Shown: positions 45,571 to 55,655, numbered from the stretch's first letter. The stretch is DNA of 64,000 bases from CAVUXJ01 sp963814975 (GCA_963814975.1 CAWFFB010000003.1:191289-255288); one strand, 5' to 3'. The notes: a model not told the origin generated them from the sequence alone. Translations and numbers: made by a program.

Positions 45571-48500
45571 CTACACGGGTGGACTGGTCCGCAGGTCGAG
45601 CGTCAACGGGAAGTCCGGATGGCGCTCCTTCGGAGGGTCGCTCACCGGCCCGGCCGTGTGGCCGAAGTCGAAGAACCGCGCCAGGCGCCGGCTTTCCGCC
45701 TCGTACGCATTGACCGGCAGGACGTCGAAGTTCCGTCCCCCGGGATGCGCGACATGGTAGACGCACCCGCCCATCGAACGTTGATTCCAGGTGTCGAGGA
45801 TGTCGAACACGAGCGGTGCATGCACCGGTATGGTGGGATGAAGGCCCGTCGGCGGTTGCCATGCCTTGTAGCGTACGCCGGCGACGAACTCGCCGACGGT
45901 CCCCGTGGGATGAAGCGGCACCCGCCGGCCGTTGCACGTGATGAGGTGGCGCGTGTCGGTCATGCCGGTCATCTTGACCTGGAGCCGTTCGACGGACGAA
46001 TCCACGTATCGAACGGCACCCCCGCCACCCGCTTCCTCGCCCATCACGTGCCACGGTTCGAGCGCGTGCCGCAGTTCGAGGTGCACGGCCCGGCGCGTCA
46101 CGGTGCCGTAAAGAGGAAACCGAAACTCACGATGCGGCGCGAACCACTCGATCTCCAACCGGTACCCGCTGCGCCGCAAGTCGCCCACGACTTCGTCGAA
46201 GTCCTGCGCGACGAAATGCGGCAGCATGAAGCGATCGTGCAGCTCTGTTCCCCAGCGGACGAGCGGCTGAGTGTAAGGCGCTTTCCAGAACCAGGCGATC
46301 AACGCCCGCAGCAGCAGCTGCTGGGTCAGGCTCATGCGCTCATGCGGCGGCATCTCGAACGCCCGCAGCTCCACCAGCCCCTGCCGGCCGCTGGCGCTGT
46401 CGGGATCGTAGAGCTTGTCGATGCAGAACTCGGCACGATGGGTGTTCCCGCTGACGTCAATCAGCAGGTTGCGGAACGCCCGGTCCACCATCCAGAGCGG
46501 CGCGCCGTCGCTTTCGGCGAGCCGCCCAAACGCGATCTCGAGCTCGTGGATTGAATCGTTCCGCGCCTCGTCCACCCGTGGATGTTGGCTGGTCGGGCCG
46601 AGAAACAACCCCGAAAACAGGTACGACATCGACGGGTGATTGTGCCAGTAGCCCACCAGACTGCGGAGCAGGTCCGGTCGCCTGAGGACCGGGCTGTCGG
46701 CCGCCGTCGGGCCGCCGATGACGATGTGGTTGCCGCCGCCGGTGCCCGTGTGTCGTCCATCGAGCATGAACTTCTCGGTGCCGAGCCGCGTAAGGCGCGC
46801 CTCGTGGTAGAGCACCGTGGTCTGCTTGACCAGTTCCTCCCAGCTGTGGGCCGGGTGCATGTTGACTTCGATCACCCCGGGGTCCGGCGTAACCCTGAGG
46901 TTGCGGAGCCGGCAGTCTGACGGAGGCGTGGTCCCTTCGATGGCGACGGGCGTGCCCAGCCTCGATGCTGTGGCTTCGATCGCGGCAACCAGATCGAGAT
47001 AGTCCTCCGCCGACCCGACTGGCGGCATGAATACATGTAGTCGCCCGAGCCGCGGCTCGACGCATAGTGCGGTCCGCACGACATCGTCGGCCGGTTCGCC
47101 AGGTGCCGGCATGGCCTGCGCCGCGACCGCACCTCGAGGACCGACATCTCCCTGGATGCCGGGAAGGTACGGCTGCGGCGGCGGCAGCGGCGGCATTTCC
47201 GCAAACGGGTCCGCCTCGTGGAACTGGGGATGCTTGCTCGGATCGACCCACGATAGCGAGTCGAGCGGCAACCGGTAGCCGATGGGCGAATCACCGGGAA
47301 TCAGGAACAGGTGCCCGGAGCGCAGAGCCCAGGCACCGCTCGCCCACGCTTGCGGGTGAGGCCCACGTGTCCGCTGCAACGGCAGTACGTATCCGACGAC
47401 CTGGTCGAGCCCCTGTTCGAAGATCCGCGCGAGCCGCGCGCGCTCCGCTTCATCTTTCAGCTCGGACTTCAGCGGGTCGACGTTCACCGGCAGCCGTCGT
47501 TCCCGCCAGAGATAGTGCCAGACGTCTTCATATGCGGGAATGGCATGCTGCCTGGCGACGCCGAGGAGGTCGGCGAGCTCCAAGATGAAGCGCCTCGCGT
47601 GCGCCTCGCCGTACCCGTAGCTCACCGTCTCGTCGGCAATGAGCGAGATGTCTCTCCAGATCGGTAGACCGTCGCTCCGCCACCAGCAACCGAACGCCCA
47701 GCGCGGCAGCGATTCGCCCGGATACCATTTCCCTTGTCCGAAATGCAGCAGAGCGCCGGGCGCGAACTGCTGCTTCAAGCGTTTGATGAGGATCCCGGCC
47801 CGCTCGCGCTTCCGGGGACCGAGCGCGGCGAGATTCCATTCGGCGCCCTCCATGTCGTCGATCGACACGAACGTCGGTTCGCCTCCCATCGTGAGCCGCA
47901 CATCCGCGCCGGAGAGCTCCCGGTCGACGTCGTGGCCGCACGTGTCGATGGCCTGCCACTGGTCCTCGGTGTACGGCCTCGTCACTCGGGGCGATTCCGA
48001 GACGCGCCGCACCGTCATCTCGTGAACGAACTCCTGTTCACACTCGTCCACGGCTCCGGTCAGCGGCGCGGCGCTGGTGTGACCGGGCGTCGCCGCAAGC
48101 GGGATGTGGCCTTCTCCGGCGAGGAGGCCGGAGGTCGGGTCGAGGCCGATCCAGCCCGCGCCCGGGAGATAGACCTCCGCCCAGGCGTGCAGGTCGGCGA
48201 AATCGGCCGTGGCCCCGATCGGACCGTCGAGCGACTTCACATCCGGCGTGAGCTGAATCAGGTAGCCGGACACGAAGCGCGCCGCCAGGCCGACATGACG
48301 CAGGATCTGCACGAGCAGCCAGCTCGTGTCACGGCAGGAGCCGCATCCCCGGGCGAGCGTCTCGTCGGGTGTTTGAACGCCAGTCTCGAGCCGGATGATG
48401 TAGGTGATGTCCTGTGCCAGCCGGCGGTTGAGATCGACCAGGAAATCGATGGCGCGGACGCGGCGCCGATCGATCGCTCCCAGACAATCGCGGAGCCTGG

Positions 48501-48870
48501 GACCCGCGGCGAGCAGTTCGAGGTACGGCGCGAGCTCCTGCTTCAGCCAGGGTTCGTAGTCGAACGGAAACGTTTCGGCCGAGGGTTCGAGAAAGAAGTC
48601 GAACGGATTGAACACCGACAGCTCGGCGGTCAGGTCGACGTCGATCAGCAGTTGGCGGGTCTGGTCGGGGAACATCAGTCGCGCGAGATAGTTGCCGTGG
48701 GGGTCCTGCTGCCAGTTGATGAAGTGTCGCGGCACCACCTTCAGTGAGTAGCTCAGGATCGGGGTGCGGCAGTGCGGCGCGGGCCGCAATCGGATGATGT
48801 GGGGAGAGAGCGCGACGAGCCGATCGTAACGATAGCTGGTCCGATGTGAGAGCGCGACATGAATCGGCAT
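45571..48870 (-). CDS. Transglutaminase-like - DUF2126 large protein
   Basis: A 1099-residue protein starting MPIHVALSHRTSYRYDRLVA. Residues 1-270 are a transglutaminase-like domain with Cys179 (ARGCGSCRDTSWLLV), His in FADLHAWAEVYLPGAGW and Asp in IGLDPTSG. The remaining 800 residues are DUF2126: SGADVRLTMGGEPTFVSIDD, FGQGKWYPGESLPRWAFGCW, RLHVFMPPVGSAEDYLDLVA, HTGTGGGNHIVIGGPTAADS and GRQGLVELRAFEMPPHERMS. DUF2126 has been proposed to be a glutamine-synthetase-like amidoligase. The 7-bp gap to the next gene and 25-bp gap to the previous one show co-translation. Confidence 0.9.
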   Translation of the reverse strand: MPIHVALSHRTSYRYDRLVALSPHIIRLRPAPHCRTPILSYSLKVVPRHFINWQQDPHGNYLARLMFPDQTRQLLIDVDLTAELSVFNPFDFFLEPSAETFPFDYEPWLKQELAPYLELLAAGPRLRDCLGAIDRRRVRAIDFLVDLNRRLAQDITYIIRLETGVQTPDETLARGCGSCRDTSWLLVQILRHVGLAARFVSGYLIQLTPDVKSLDGPIGATADFADLHAWAEVYLPGAGWIGLDPTSGLLAGEGHIPLAATPGHTSAAPLTGAVDECEQEFVHEMTVRRVSESPRVTRPYTEDQWQAIDTCGHDVDRELSGADVRLTMGGEPTFVSIDDMEGAEWNLAALGPRKRERAGILIKRLKQQFAPGALLHFGQGKWYPGESLPRWAFGCWWRSDGLPIWRDISLIADETVSYGYGEAHARRFILELADLLGVARQHAIPAYEDVWHYLWRERRLPVNVDPLKSELKDEAERARLARIFEQGLDQVVGYVLPLQRTRGPHPQAWASGAWALRSGHLFLIPGDSPIGYRLPLDSLSWVDPSKHPQFHEADPFAEMPPLPPPQPYLPGIQGDVGPRGAVAAQAMPAPGEPADDVVRTALCVEPRLGRLHVFMPPVGSAEDYLDLVAAIEATASRLGTPVAIEGTTPPSDCRLRNLRVTPDPGVIEVNMHPAHSWEELVKQTTVLYHEARLTRLGTEKFMLDGRHTGTGGGNHIVIGGPTAADSPVLRRPDLLRSLVGYWHNHPSMSYLFSGLFLGPTSQHPRVDEARNDSIHELEIAFGRLAESDGAPLWMVDRAFRNLLIDVSGNTHRAEFCIDKLYDPDSASGRQGLVELRAFEMPPHERMSLTQQLLLRALIAWFWKAPYTQPLVRWGTELHDRFMLPHFVAQDFDEVVGDLRRSGYRLEIEWFAPHREFRFPLYGTVTRRAVHLELRHALEPWHVMGEEAGGGGAVRYVDSSVERLQVKMTGMTDTRHLITCNGRRVPLHPTGTVGEFVAGVRYKAWQPPTGLHPTIPVHAPLVFDILDTWNQRSMGGCVYHVAHPGGRNFDVLPVNAYEAESRRLARFFDFGHTAGPVSDPPKERHPDFPLTLDLRTSPPV

Positions 48871-48895
48871 GGGAAACGGGGCAACCCCTGTGCGT

Positions 48896-49895
48896 TCAGG
48901 CGACGAACGGCACGGCGGCGGTTCGTCCCCTCCCTTTCTTGCGGTCGGGCGGCGCGCCCCGTGCGGCGAAGAACGTTTCGGAAATTCCCTTGCCCACCTG
49001 GTTCATCTTGCTCTGCAGGCGATCGAGGTGCTGGTGCAGTCCCGCGGCGATGATGGCCTCGACGCGGGCGTACGCGATCTCGGAGCAGAGCTCGCCGAGC
49101 AGGCGTTCGACCGAATGCTGGAACATCCCGACCGGCGTCCCCGAGATGGCGTGCACCGACTCGCGCGCCCGCAGGAGGCAGTACCTGGATGGCGCGCGGG
49201 AAGTCCTTTTCGAAGAGCAAGAACTCGACGACCCGATCCGGCGCGATCCGCCCGTGGCACTTCCGGTACATCTCGAACGCGCTGGCCGAACGCAGCACGG
49301 CGGCCCACTGGATGTCGTCCGACGTCGTGCCGACGTCGTCCGCGCTGGGCAGCAGGAGAAAGTACTTCACATCCAGGATGCGTGAGGTCTTGTCGGCGCG
49401 CTCCAGCATGCGGCCGAGCCGGCAGAAGTGCCAGCTCTCGTTGTGCGTCATCGTCGAGTCGGTCACACCGTTGAACAGATGGCCGGCCATCCTGACCGAC
49501 GCGAACAGATCCTGCGGGTCGGTCCGGTTTTCGGCGTCCGCCGAGTTCACCATCAGGTAGAACTCGTTGAGCTGTTCCCACATTTCCGACGAGATGATCT
49601 CGCGCACCGAGCGCGCGTTCTCGCGCGCGGCGCGCAGGCAGGAGCGGATCGAGTTGGCGCTCTCGTGATCGAAGGTGAGGAACTGGATGACGTTGCGTTG
49701 GGTGGCGGTGCCGTACCGTTTCGCGAATGCCGCCGCGTCGCCGGTGGTGTCCACCAGCGGCTGCCACTGCTGTGCGGAGCCGACCGGCAGGTCGAGCATC
49801 AGATTCAGATTCACTTCGATGAACCGGGCGACGTTCTCCGCACGCTCGATGTAGCGGCTCATCCAGTAGATCGAGTCGGCGACCCGCGCTAGCAC
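48896..49895 (-). CDS. Alpha-E domain protein (one frameshift)
   Basis: About 332 residues. The start is GTG at 49895, overlapping the upstream TAG by seven bases (GTGCTAG). The alpha-E helical domain is MLARVADSIYWMSRYIERAE, SSEMWEQLNEFYLMVNSADA and NESWHFCRLGRMLERADKTS. The frame slips at about 49175 after EKDFPRAIQ; the other frame then continues SVHAISGTPVGMFQHSVERL and ends GRGRTAAVPFVA. The paralogous alpha-E part of the fusion at 43049-45563 has its frameshift in the C-terminal part too. Alpha-E proteins probably bind or channel the ATP-grasp substrate. Confidence 0.8.
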
Positions 49896-51409
49896 TGGGA
49901 CTGCGCTCCAACGGCAGCGCCGTCGGGCACCGCACGGATCGGAATCGTCCCCTCGCCATCGTCGCTGGCGCGGGGATCGTCGGCGAGCACCCAGGTATCC
50001 TTGCTGCCGCCTCCTTGCGAGGAGTTGACGACCAGCGACCCTTCCTTCAGCGCGACGCGGGTGAGGCCGCCCGGCAGGACGAAAATGTCTTTGCCGTAGA
50101 GGATGTATGGCCGCAGGTCGACATGCCGTCCCCTGAACGCGCCGTCGACAATCGTCGGCACACGCGACAGCGACAGGGTCGGCTGCGCGATGTAGTTGCG
50201 CGGGTTGGCTTCGATCCGGGCGGCGAACTCTGCCTGCTGCGCCTTCGTCGAGCTCGGACCCACGAGCATGCCGTAGCCGCCCGACTCATTGGCCGCCTTG
50301 ACCACCAGTTCGGGCAATCGGGCCAGGACGTGCTGCCGTTCCGCTGCCGCGTTGCACAGGAAGGTCGGCACGTTGGGAATGAGGATCTCTTCGCCGAGGT
50401 AGTACTTCACCATCTTGGGCACGTAGGCGTACACCACCTTGTCGTCGGCCACCCCGGTACCCGGCGCGTTGACCAGCGCGACCCGTCCGGCCCGATACAC
50501 ATCCATCAGTCCCGGCACGCCCAGCGCCGAGTCCGGCCGGAACGTCTTCGGATCCAGAAAATCATCGTCGATCCGCCGGTAGATCACATCGACCCGCTCG
50601 AATCCCTTGGTCGTGCGCATCCAGACGAAGCCGTCGGACACGACGAGGTCCCGCCCCTCGACGAGCTCCACGCCCATCTGCTGGGCCAGGAAGGAATGCT
50701 CGAAATACGCCGAGTTGTGCACCCCCGGCGTGAGGACGGCCACGCGCGGCAATTCGACCCCGGCCGGGGACATCGACTCCAGCATGTCGCGCAGACGGCT
50801 GGGATAGTCGTCAACCGGACGAATCCGGGACGACTCGAAGACCTGCGGAAACGTGCGCTTCATCACCACGCGGTTCTGCAGGACGTAGGACACTCCCGAT
50901 GGGCAGCGCAGGTTGTCCTCGAGCACGTAGATCTGCCCGTCGCTGTCGCGGACCAGATCGGTGCCCGTGATGTGACACCACACGCCACCGGGCGGATTCA
51001 TGTCCACGCACTGCTTCCGGAAGCTGCTGGCTGTCCTGACGACGTCCGCAGGAATGATGCCGTCCTTGATGATCTTCTGGCCGTGATACACGTCGTCGAT
51101 GAACAGGTTCAGCGCGCGGATCCGCTGTTTGAGGCCTCGTTCGATCTCGTTCCATGTGGCGGCCGCGACGATCCGGGGCACGAGATCGAAGGGAAAGATC
51201 CGCTCGGTGCCGGCGCTGTCGCCGTAGACGTTGAACGTGATCCCCATGTGCAGGAGTGCGCGTTCGGCCGACTGCTGCCGGCGCAACAGCTCGCCGTCCG
51301 TCATCGTCTCGATCAGTTGGAACAACGCCCTGGCTGCGGCTCGAGGCTCGCTGCCGGCCTCGAACATTTCGTCGAAGAACGGGCCGGTCTGGTAGTGCTC
51401 GAAGTTCAT
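49889..51409 (-). CDS. Circularly permuted type 2 ATP-grasp ligase
   Basis: A 506-residue protein; the start MNFEHYQTGPFFDEMFEAGS at 51409 is chosen over an in-frame Met at 51487 because the extra residues are not family-like. Conserved blocks are GITFNVYGDSAGTERIFPFD, VLEDNLRCPSGVSYVLQNR, VAVLTPGVHNSAYFEHSFLA, VDVIYRRIDDDFLDPKTFRP, LVVKAANESGGYGMLVGPS and SQGGGSKDTWVLADDPR. It is a predicted peptide or amide ligase using ATP, and it is the first gene of the operon. No promoter is obvious upstream. Confidence 0.9.
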   Translation of the reverse strand: MNFEHYQTGPFFDEMFEAGSEPRAAARALFQLIETMTDGELLRRQQSAERALLHMGITFNVYGDSAGTERIFPFDLVPRIVAAATWNEIERGLKQRIRALNLFIDDVYHGQKIIKDGIIPADVVRTASSFRKQCVDMNPPGGVWCHITGTDLVRDSDGQIYVLEDNLRCPSGVSYVLQNRVVMKRTFPQVFESSRIRPVDDYPSRLRDMLESMSPAGVELPRVAVLTPGVHNSAYFEHSFLAQQMGVELVEGRDLVVSDGFVWMRTTKGFERVDVIYRRIDDDFLDPKTFRPDSALGVPGLMDVYRAGRVALVNAPGTGVADDKVVYAYVPKMVKYYLGEEILIPNVPTFLCNAAAERQHVLARLPELVVKAANESGGYGMLVGPSSTKAQQAEFAARIEANPRNYIAQPTLSLSRVPTIVDGAFRGRHVDLRPYILYGKDIFVLPGGLTRVALKEGSLVVNSSQGGGSKDTWVLADDPRASDDGEGTIPIRAVPDGAAVGAQSQC

Positions 51410-51708
51410 GACGCCGCCCTTGTGGTCATTACGAGATAGCCGACCGTCTCGATATAAGCGATATGGAAGAATGTGCGTGTGTCCCATTCAGCAAGCCATG
51501 TACCGCCGGCGCCCGGCTGGGCGCGCGCTGATTCGCTCGTTTTTCAGGCAAAACAAGCCGTCCTCAGGGCCAGCTCTGCTGTCGCGGCTCGACAATCATG
51601 TCGTCCGTCCCGTGTACGGCGACAAAGACGTAGGTTTAGGAAATCCGGCGCCCTTGAGATGGGCGTGATCGTGAAACGGCCGGGGTGGCGGCGCGCGCGG
51701 CCACCGCT
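51410..51708. other. Intergenic, no gene seen
   Basis: About 300 bases between the ATP-grasp operon start and the CcmH-like gene. It must hold the promoter of the 11-kb operon, but I see no convincing boxes, hairpins or short coding frames. Confidence 0.5.
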
Positions 51709-52053
51709 CTATGGGCGGTCTGCCTCACGCACCATCGTTCTGATGCTCTGAATGTTCTGCTCGCGCAGCGGACAGGTCATGTCGGTGGAGACGCACCGCG
51801 CCAGCGTCATTCCGCAGCCGCAGATACATCGCTCGCGATTCGCCGCCTCGAGCGCGCTCCTCTTCTCGCTCGACGTCAGCGCGGAAAAGCTCACGACGGC
51901 GATGTCCCTGTCCGTGTAAGCCACGCCGGAGATCCGGGAGATGCCCCAGACGAGCAGAACGACTCCAGCGATGACCCCCAGCCATGTGAGAATCCTGGTT
52001 ATGGATCGCGCCGCCCTCGTGCGTCCCACCTTCCTGCTGGAAGCTCGTTTCAT
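51709..52053 (-). CDS. Small Cys-rich membrane protein (CcmH N-terminal-like)
   Basis: A 114-residue protein; the start MKRASSRKVGRTRAARSITR at 52053 is chosen over a longer frame that reads as shadow sequence. One membrane segment (WLGVIAGVVLLVWGI) precedes a periplasmic domain with RERCICGCGMTLARCVSTDM and TCPLREQNIQSIRTMV. The CxCGCG cluster and four further Cys resemble the thiol-redox motif region of CcmH-type haem lyases, but the match is partial. It might bind metal instead. Confidence 0.65.
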   Translation of the reverse strand: MKRASSRKVGRTRAARSITRILTWLGVIAGVVLLVWGISRISGVAYTDRDIAVVSFSALTSSEKRSALEAANRERCICGCGMTLARCVSTDMTCPLREQNIQSIRTMVREADRP

Positions 52054-52204
52054 GAGGCCGCATAGTAGCACCACGCGACCGTAGCGGTGAGCAAAGACGC
52101 GTGGTGACCAGGGCGCCGGCCGGCTCCGTGCGCCAGGCCGCCCAACGTGTGCCGGCGTGGAAAGGGTGCGTCCAATCGCGCACGACGTGCGATCATGGCT
52201 GTTC

Positions 52205-52849
52205 ATGCCGTCACCCAGGTCGTATCGCGCCGGCGAGTCGATCGAGGACCTCTGCCGCGCATGCAAGGCCGATCGCATGCACACCGTGGTCGTCGTGGAC
52301 GGCGACGGCCGGCCGCTTCGCGTGGCGTGTGGCTTTTGCCGAAGCGAGCACAACTATCGGGGCGGACCCAGGGTCGATCGATCGGGCGTCTTCCCGCAGT
52401 CCAGGGCGCCCGGCCCTGTTCGCGCCGTGCCTTCGGCATCACCCCCATTTCCGATCGTCAGCGACCGAGAAAGGACTGCGCCACCCATGACGGTATCCGA
52501 CGGCACGTCCGGCGACCTCGAACTGCTGCTGCGGCGCATCGTCCGCGAGGAAGCCGGTCTCACGCCGGCTGTGCCCGCCGCCAAGTGGCGTGGAGGCACC
52601 CTCGTGCTGCGTCCCGGCACCGCCGGCTTGCAAGAGAAGAGCTGGCCGATCGAGACGTTCTTTCACAAGATCGTGATGCTGCGCAATCGCCTCCGCACGC
52701 TCGAGCAGCAGGTGAACGCCGCCAGCCTGCCCGACGACGTGAAAATCAAGCTGCAAAGCTATGTGAGCGGGTGCTATGGATCGCTGACCAGCTTCAACGT
52801 CCTCTTCGCCGCCGACGAGGATCAATTCAAAGGGAGCGGAGGCGAATGA
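52205..52849 (+). CDS. Cytoplasmic protein with zinc-ribbon-like N-terminus, unknown function
   Basis: A 214-residue protein starting MPSPRSYRAGESIEDLCRAC. The N-terminal part has CRAC (about residue 17) and CGFC pairs 25 residues apart, as in a zinc ribbon: KADRMHTVVVVDGDGRPLRV lies between them. A Pro/Arg-rich linker leads to a helical C-terminal domain (DLELLLRRIVREEAGLTPAV; KIVMLRNRLRTLEQQVNAAS; DVKIKLQSYVSGCYGSLTSF). The same two-part arrangement recurs in acidobacterial genomes as far as I recall, but has no assigned role. It converges on the DUF3014 gene with a 14-bp gap. Confidence 0.65.
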   Translation: MPSPRSYRAGESIEDLCRACKADRMHTVVVVDGDGRPLRVACGFCRSEHNYRGGPRVDRSGVFPQSRAPGPVRAVPSASPPFPIVSDRERTAPPMTVSDGTSGDLELLLRRIVREEAGLTPAVPAAKWRGGTLVLRPGTAGLQEKSWPIETFFHKIVMLRNRLRTLEQQVNAASLPDDVKIKLQSYVSGCYGSLTSFNVLFAADEDQFKGSGGE

Positions 52850-52863
52850 CGCCCGACCTGCGC

Positions 52864-53733
52864 TTACCGCCGATCAGGCTGCTCGGAGGCGGGTAGCCGT
52901 TCAGACGGAATCCCAAGTGCCAGCGCCATGGCGCGGAGTGTGCTCTGGACAGTCCGCGCGCTCCGCGGCCCCATGCGCAGGAGCTGCTTTTGCGCGGGCG
53001 TCAGATCCTCCAGATCCTCATCGGCGAAGCCATATACGATGCCGCGAGGCTCAACCTGGAGTGGACCCTCCTCGATCGGCGTCTTGAGCAGCAGCACAAT
53101 CGCGCGTTCCAACACACGGTCAAACGGCTGTTCGGGATTTCCCAGATCGCGGTGCGCCTCCTCGATACGCGGCTTGAGCGTCGCGTAGAGCCGGGCCGCT
53201 CCCGCCGGATCGATCGAGGCCAGTGCGTCGGCGAGCCCCGCGTAACGCTCGTAGGACCGAGGATCGAGGTACAGATCGCCGCTCCGCTCGGTCACTCGAA
53301 AGGGGGACGAGGGGCGCAGTGTCCGCAGCGACCTGGCCGGTGTCTTTCCTTCCGCAATGTTCGTGACGACCAGGGCGAAATTCCGGATCCGGTCCTCGGT
53401 GGCGAGCCACGCCGCCACCTGCGGGTGCGAGGAGAGAGCGCTCACGAGCTTGCGAACCAGGGCATCGGTCTCATCGAGAGGAGGGACCGCGATCGACATG
53501 GCGTCGCCGCCGAGCGGCTGGACAGGCTGCTGCGCTTTCACGGGTAAGGGGGCTTCGGCCGTGGCCGTCTGCTCTGGTGCAGATCCCCCACGAAAAACCA
53601 GGTACGCGGCGACAATGGCCGCCCCGGCCAGAAGCGCGGCGATGATCCAAAGTCCCGTCTGGCGCTTGCGCGGACTCGTTTCGGGTGGATCGTCGGCGGT
53701 CTTCAGAAGTTCGTGATCCCACGGCTCTGGCAT
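52864..53733 (-). CDS. DUF3014 domain membrane protein
   Basis: A 289-residue protein. One membrane segment (GLWIIAALLAGAAIVAAYLV) near residue 27 follows a cytoplasmic tail. The periplasmic DUF3014 body has LDETDALVRKLVSALSSHPQ, ATEDRIRNFALVVTNIAEGK, RYAGLADALASIDPAGAARL and LTPAQKQLLRMGPRSARTVQ. The family is of unknown function, and the domain order is standard. Confidence 0.85.
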   Translation of the reverse strand: MPEPWDHELLKTADDPPETSPRKRQTGLWIIAALLAGAAIVAAYLVFRGGSAPEQTATAEAPLPVKAQQPVQPLGGDAMSIAVPPLDETDALVRKLVSALSSHPQVAAWLATEDRIRNFALVVTNIAEGKTPARSLRTLRPSSPFRVTERSGDLYLDPRSYERYAGLADALASIDPAGAARLYATLKPRIEEAHRDLGNPEQPFDRVLERAIVLLLKTPIEEGPLQVEPRGIVYGFADEDLEDLTPAQKQLLRMGPRSARTVQSTLRAMALALGIPSERLPASEQPDRR

Positions 53734-53848
53734 CTCGTTACTCCATCAATGAGCCAGCTCGCGTACCGGTGCGAGGATCGACAGAGGCGCACGTCCATGA
53801 CAGACGGCCGCTGGCGGTGTTCCAGGGTTCCACCGCACGTCGCAACCG

Positions 53849-55039
53849 CTATTTGGTCCCCTTATAGACAAACTTCTGAACGCGATAGCCCTGCGACTCG
53901 CCGGTGATGATGTTGCCTTTCGAGTCGGTCGCAAGGCTGTGGATGTGAAAGAACTCACCGGCCTTGCGTCCGGGGCCTCCGATCGATCCGATCAACTCGA
54001 GCGTGTCGCGGTCCAGGATGGCGACGCGTTCGTTCGAGCCGTCCGCCACGTACAAGAATCGCTGCTGCGGATCGGCTGAAAGGGCGACGCCGAACGCCGA
54101 CCCGGTGCCGAGCGACTCCCGCCTGTTGAACCCCTCCTTTACGAACGTGCCGTCCACCTTGAACGCCTGGACCCGGTTGTTGGCCCGGTCGGCGACATAC
54201 ACGAGACCGTCGTTGGAAATGGCAACGCCATGCGGCGTGTTGAACTGCTGAGGTCCGGGTCCCGTGAGCAGTCTCGCTCTGGGCGCGCTGTCGTCCGGCT
54301 TGTTGCCGTACGCGCCCCAATGACGCTTGTATGCCCCCGTGTCGGCGTCGAAGACCACGACACGGCGGTTGCCGTACCCGTCGCTGACAAACACCTCGTT
54401 CGTCTTCGAATACACCACCACCGTCGTCGCCCTACTGACGTTCTTCGTGTCATTGCTATTCGCTTTGACTCCCGCGCGCCCGATCTGAAGCAGGAACTTT
54501 CCGTTCTTGGTGAACTTGAGGATCTGGCCGTCTCCGTCCCCGTTGCCGGTCACCCAGACGTTGTCCTTGGCGTCGACGTAAATGCCATGCTCGCCGCTCC
54601 CGGGTCGTCCGTCGCCATTCGTCCGCCGTTCCTCCGAGCAGGAGGCGCAATCGGCATAGGCCGAGTGCAATCCTCCACGGTTCGTCCACTGGTATTCGCC
54701 AGTCGTCGACGGACCCCCCCAGCCCTGAATGTATTTTCCGGTCTCATCGAACGCCAGGACAGGCGGCGCCGGTTTGTACCCGTTCTCGAGCGCATTCCCT
54801 TCCTCGAGCGTATGCGGCCGGTGGACCACCCACACGTTGCCATGGGAATCGGCGCTCACGCCGCCAACGCCGCCGAGCACCGTATGGTCGGGCATCGTCG
54901 GAAAGCTGGGGTCCACTTGAAACACCGGCAGGGCGGGTTTCCGGGCCTGCGCGAGCGCGGTCACTTCCGATCGTGCGCCACCAAGCATGAGGACGAGCAC
55001 GACACACACGACTGCGCCCATCACGATTTGCTTCTTCAT
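53849..55039 (-). CDS. Secreted NHL-repeat beta-propeller protein
   Basis: A 396-residue protein. The start MKKQIVMGAVVCVVLVLMLG is at 55039 with AAGGAG upstream. After the signal peptide come about six NHL blades: VGGVSADSHGNVWVVHRPHT, DAKDNVWVTGNGDGDGQILK, TNEVFVSDGYGNRRVVVFDA, NTPHGVAISNDGLVYVADRA, QRFLYVADGSNERVAILDRD and FHIHSLATDSKGNIITGESQ. Such periplasmic propellers bind ligands or serve as oxidoreductase-associated proteins. The truncated gene at 6093-6624 is a homologue. It has an isolated position. Confidence 0.85.
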   Translation of the reverse strand: MKKQIVMGAVVCVVLVLMLGGARSEVTALAQARKPALPVFQVDPSFPTMPDHTVLGGVGGVSADSHGNVWVVHRPHTLEEGNALENGYKPAPPVLAFDETGKYIQGWGGPSTTGEYQWTNRGGLHSAYADCASCSEERRTNGDGRPGSGEHGIYVDAKDNVWVTGNGDGDGQILKFTKNGKFLLQIGRAGVKANSNDTKNVSRATTVVVYSKTNEVFVSDGYGNRRVVVFDADTGAYKRHWGAYGNKPDDSAPRARLLTGPGPQQFNTPHGVAISNDGLVYVADRANNRVQAFKVDGTFVKEGFNRRESLGTGSAFGVALSADPQQRFLYVADGSNERVAILDRDTLELIGSIGGPGRKAGEFFHIHSLATDSKGNIITGESQGYRVQKFVYKGTK

Positions 55040-55355
55040 CTCACATGCTCCTTCTGACGACGTGGGTAGTGTATGCCAGGAGGCGATTGAGCCCAAGGCA
55101 CCGCGTCACTGTCAGACGGCTCAGAGATCGACAATCGAACGGGTTCGGGCTTGTGCTGAAGCTCCCGTGCTGGGCGTGTTCGACTTCCTGGCCTTCAGCT
55201 ACGAAAGGGGGTGAAGCTGACCGGGTATGCGAACTGGCTCCAGTCGGAGGGCGCCGCCCCCGCCGTCAAGCGCGTCCCCGCCGTGGACGAAGCACAGCTA
55301 GCTCGCGACCGGCGCACGCGTTGGGCCCTGTCTGGGGACGGCCCGGTACGTGGCT

Positions 55356-55655
55356 TCAAGGGGTTGACAGGCGATATCCGGCAGGACAACGGAGAAGATT
55401 TTTCGCAGCGCCCTGCGTCACGGTGGCCAGCATCATCGCGTTGCAGGCCTGGCACCGCTTGATCACGTGGATGCCGTCGCTCTCCCCATCTTCGACGAAC
55501 TCGGTGCTGAGAGCATCTTCTCCACAGCGGCCGTGCCGCGTGACAAAATGTTCCAGCCTCTCGAGGGCGTTCGCGTCCATGACCAAGGGGCTCGCATTTT
55601 GGCGCATAACCAAGATGGCACCAGCCTCTGAAATGACCATACGACGCTCGAGCAT
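55356..55655 (-). CDS. Hypothetical small protein with Cys motifs
   Basis: A possible 99-residue protein from Met at 55655: VISEAGAILVMRQNASPLVM, LERLEHFVTRHGRCGEDALS and VIKRCQACNAMMLATVTQGA. A CxxC pair plus two more Cys hint at metal binding. The amino-acid composition is more natural than in the other frames, but start and family are unsupported. Confidence 0.35.
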   Translation of the reverse strand: MLERRMVISEAGAILVMRQNASPLVMDANALERLEHFVTRHGRCGEDALSTEFVEDGESDGIHVIKRCQACNAMMLATVTQGAAKNLLRCPAGYRLSTP

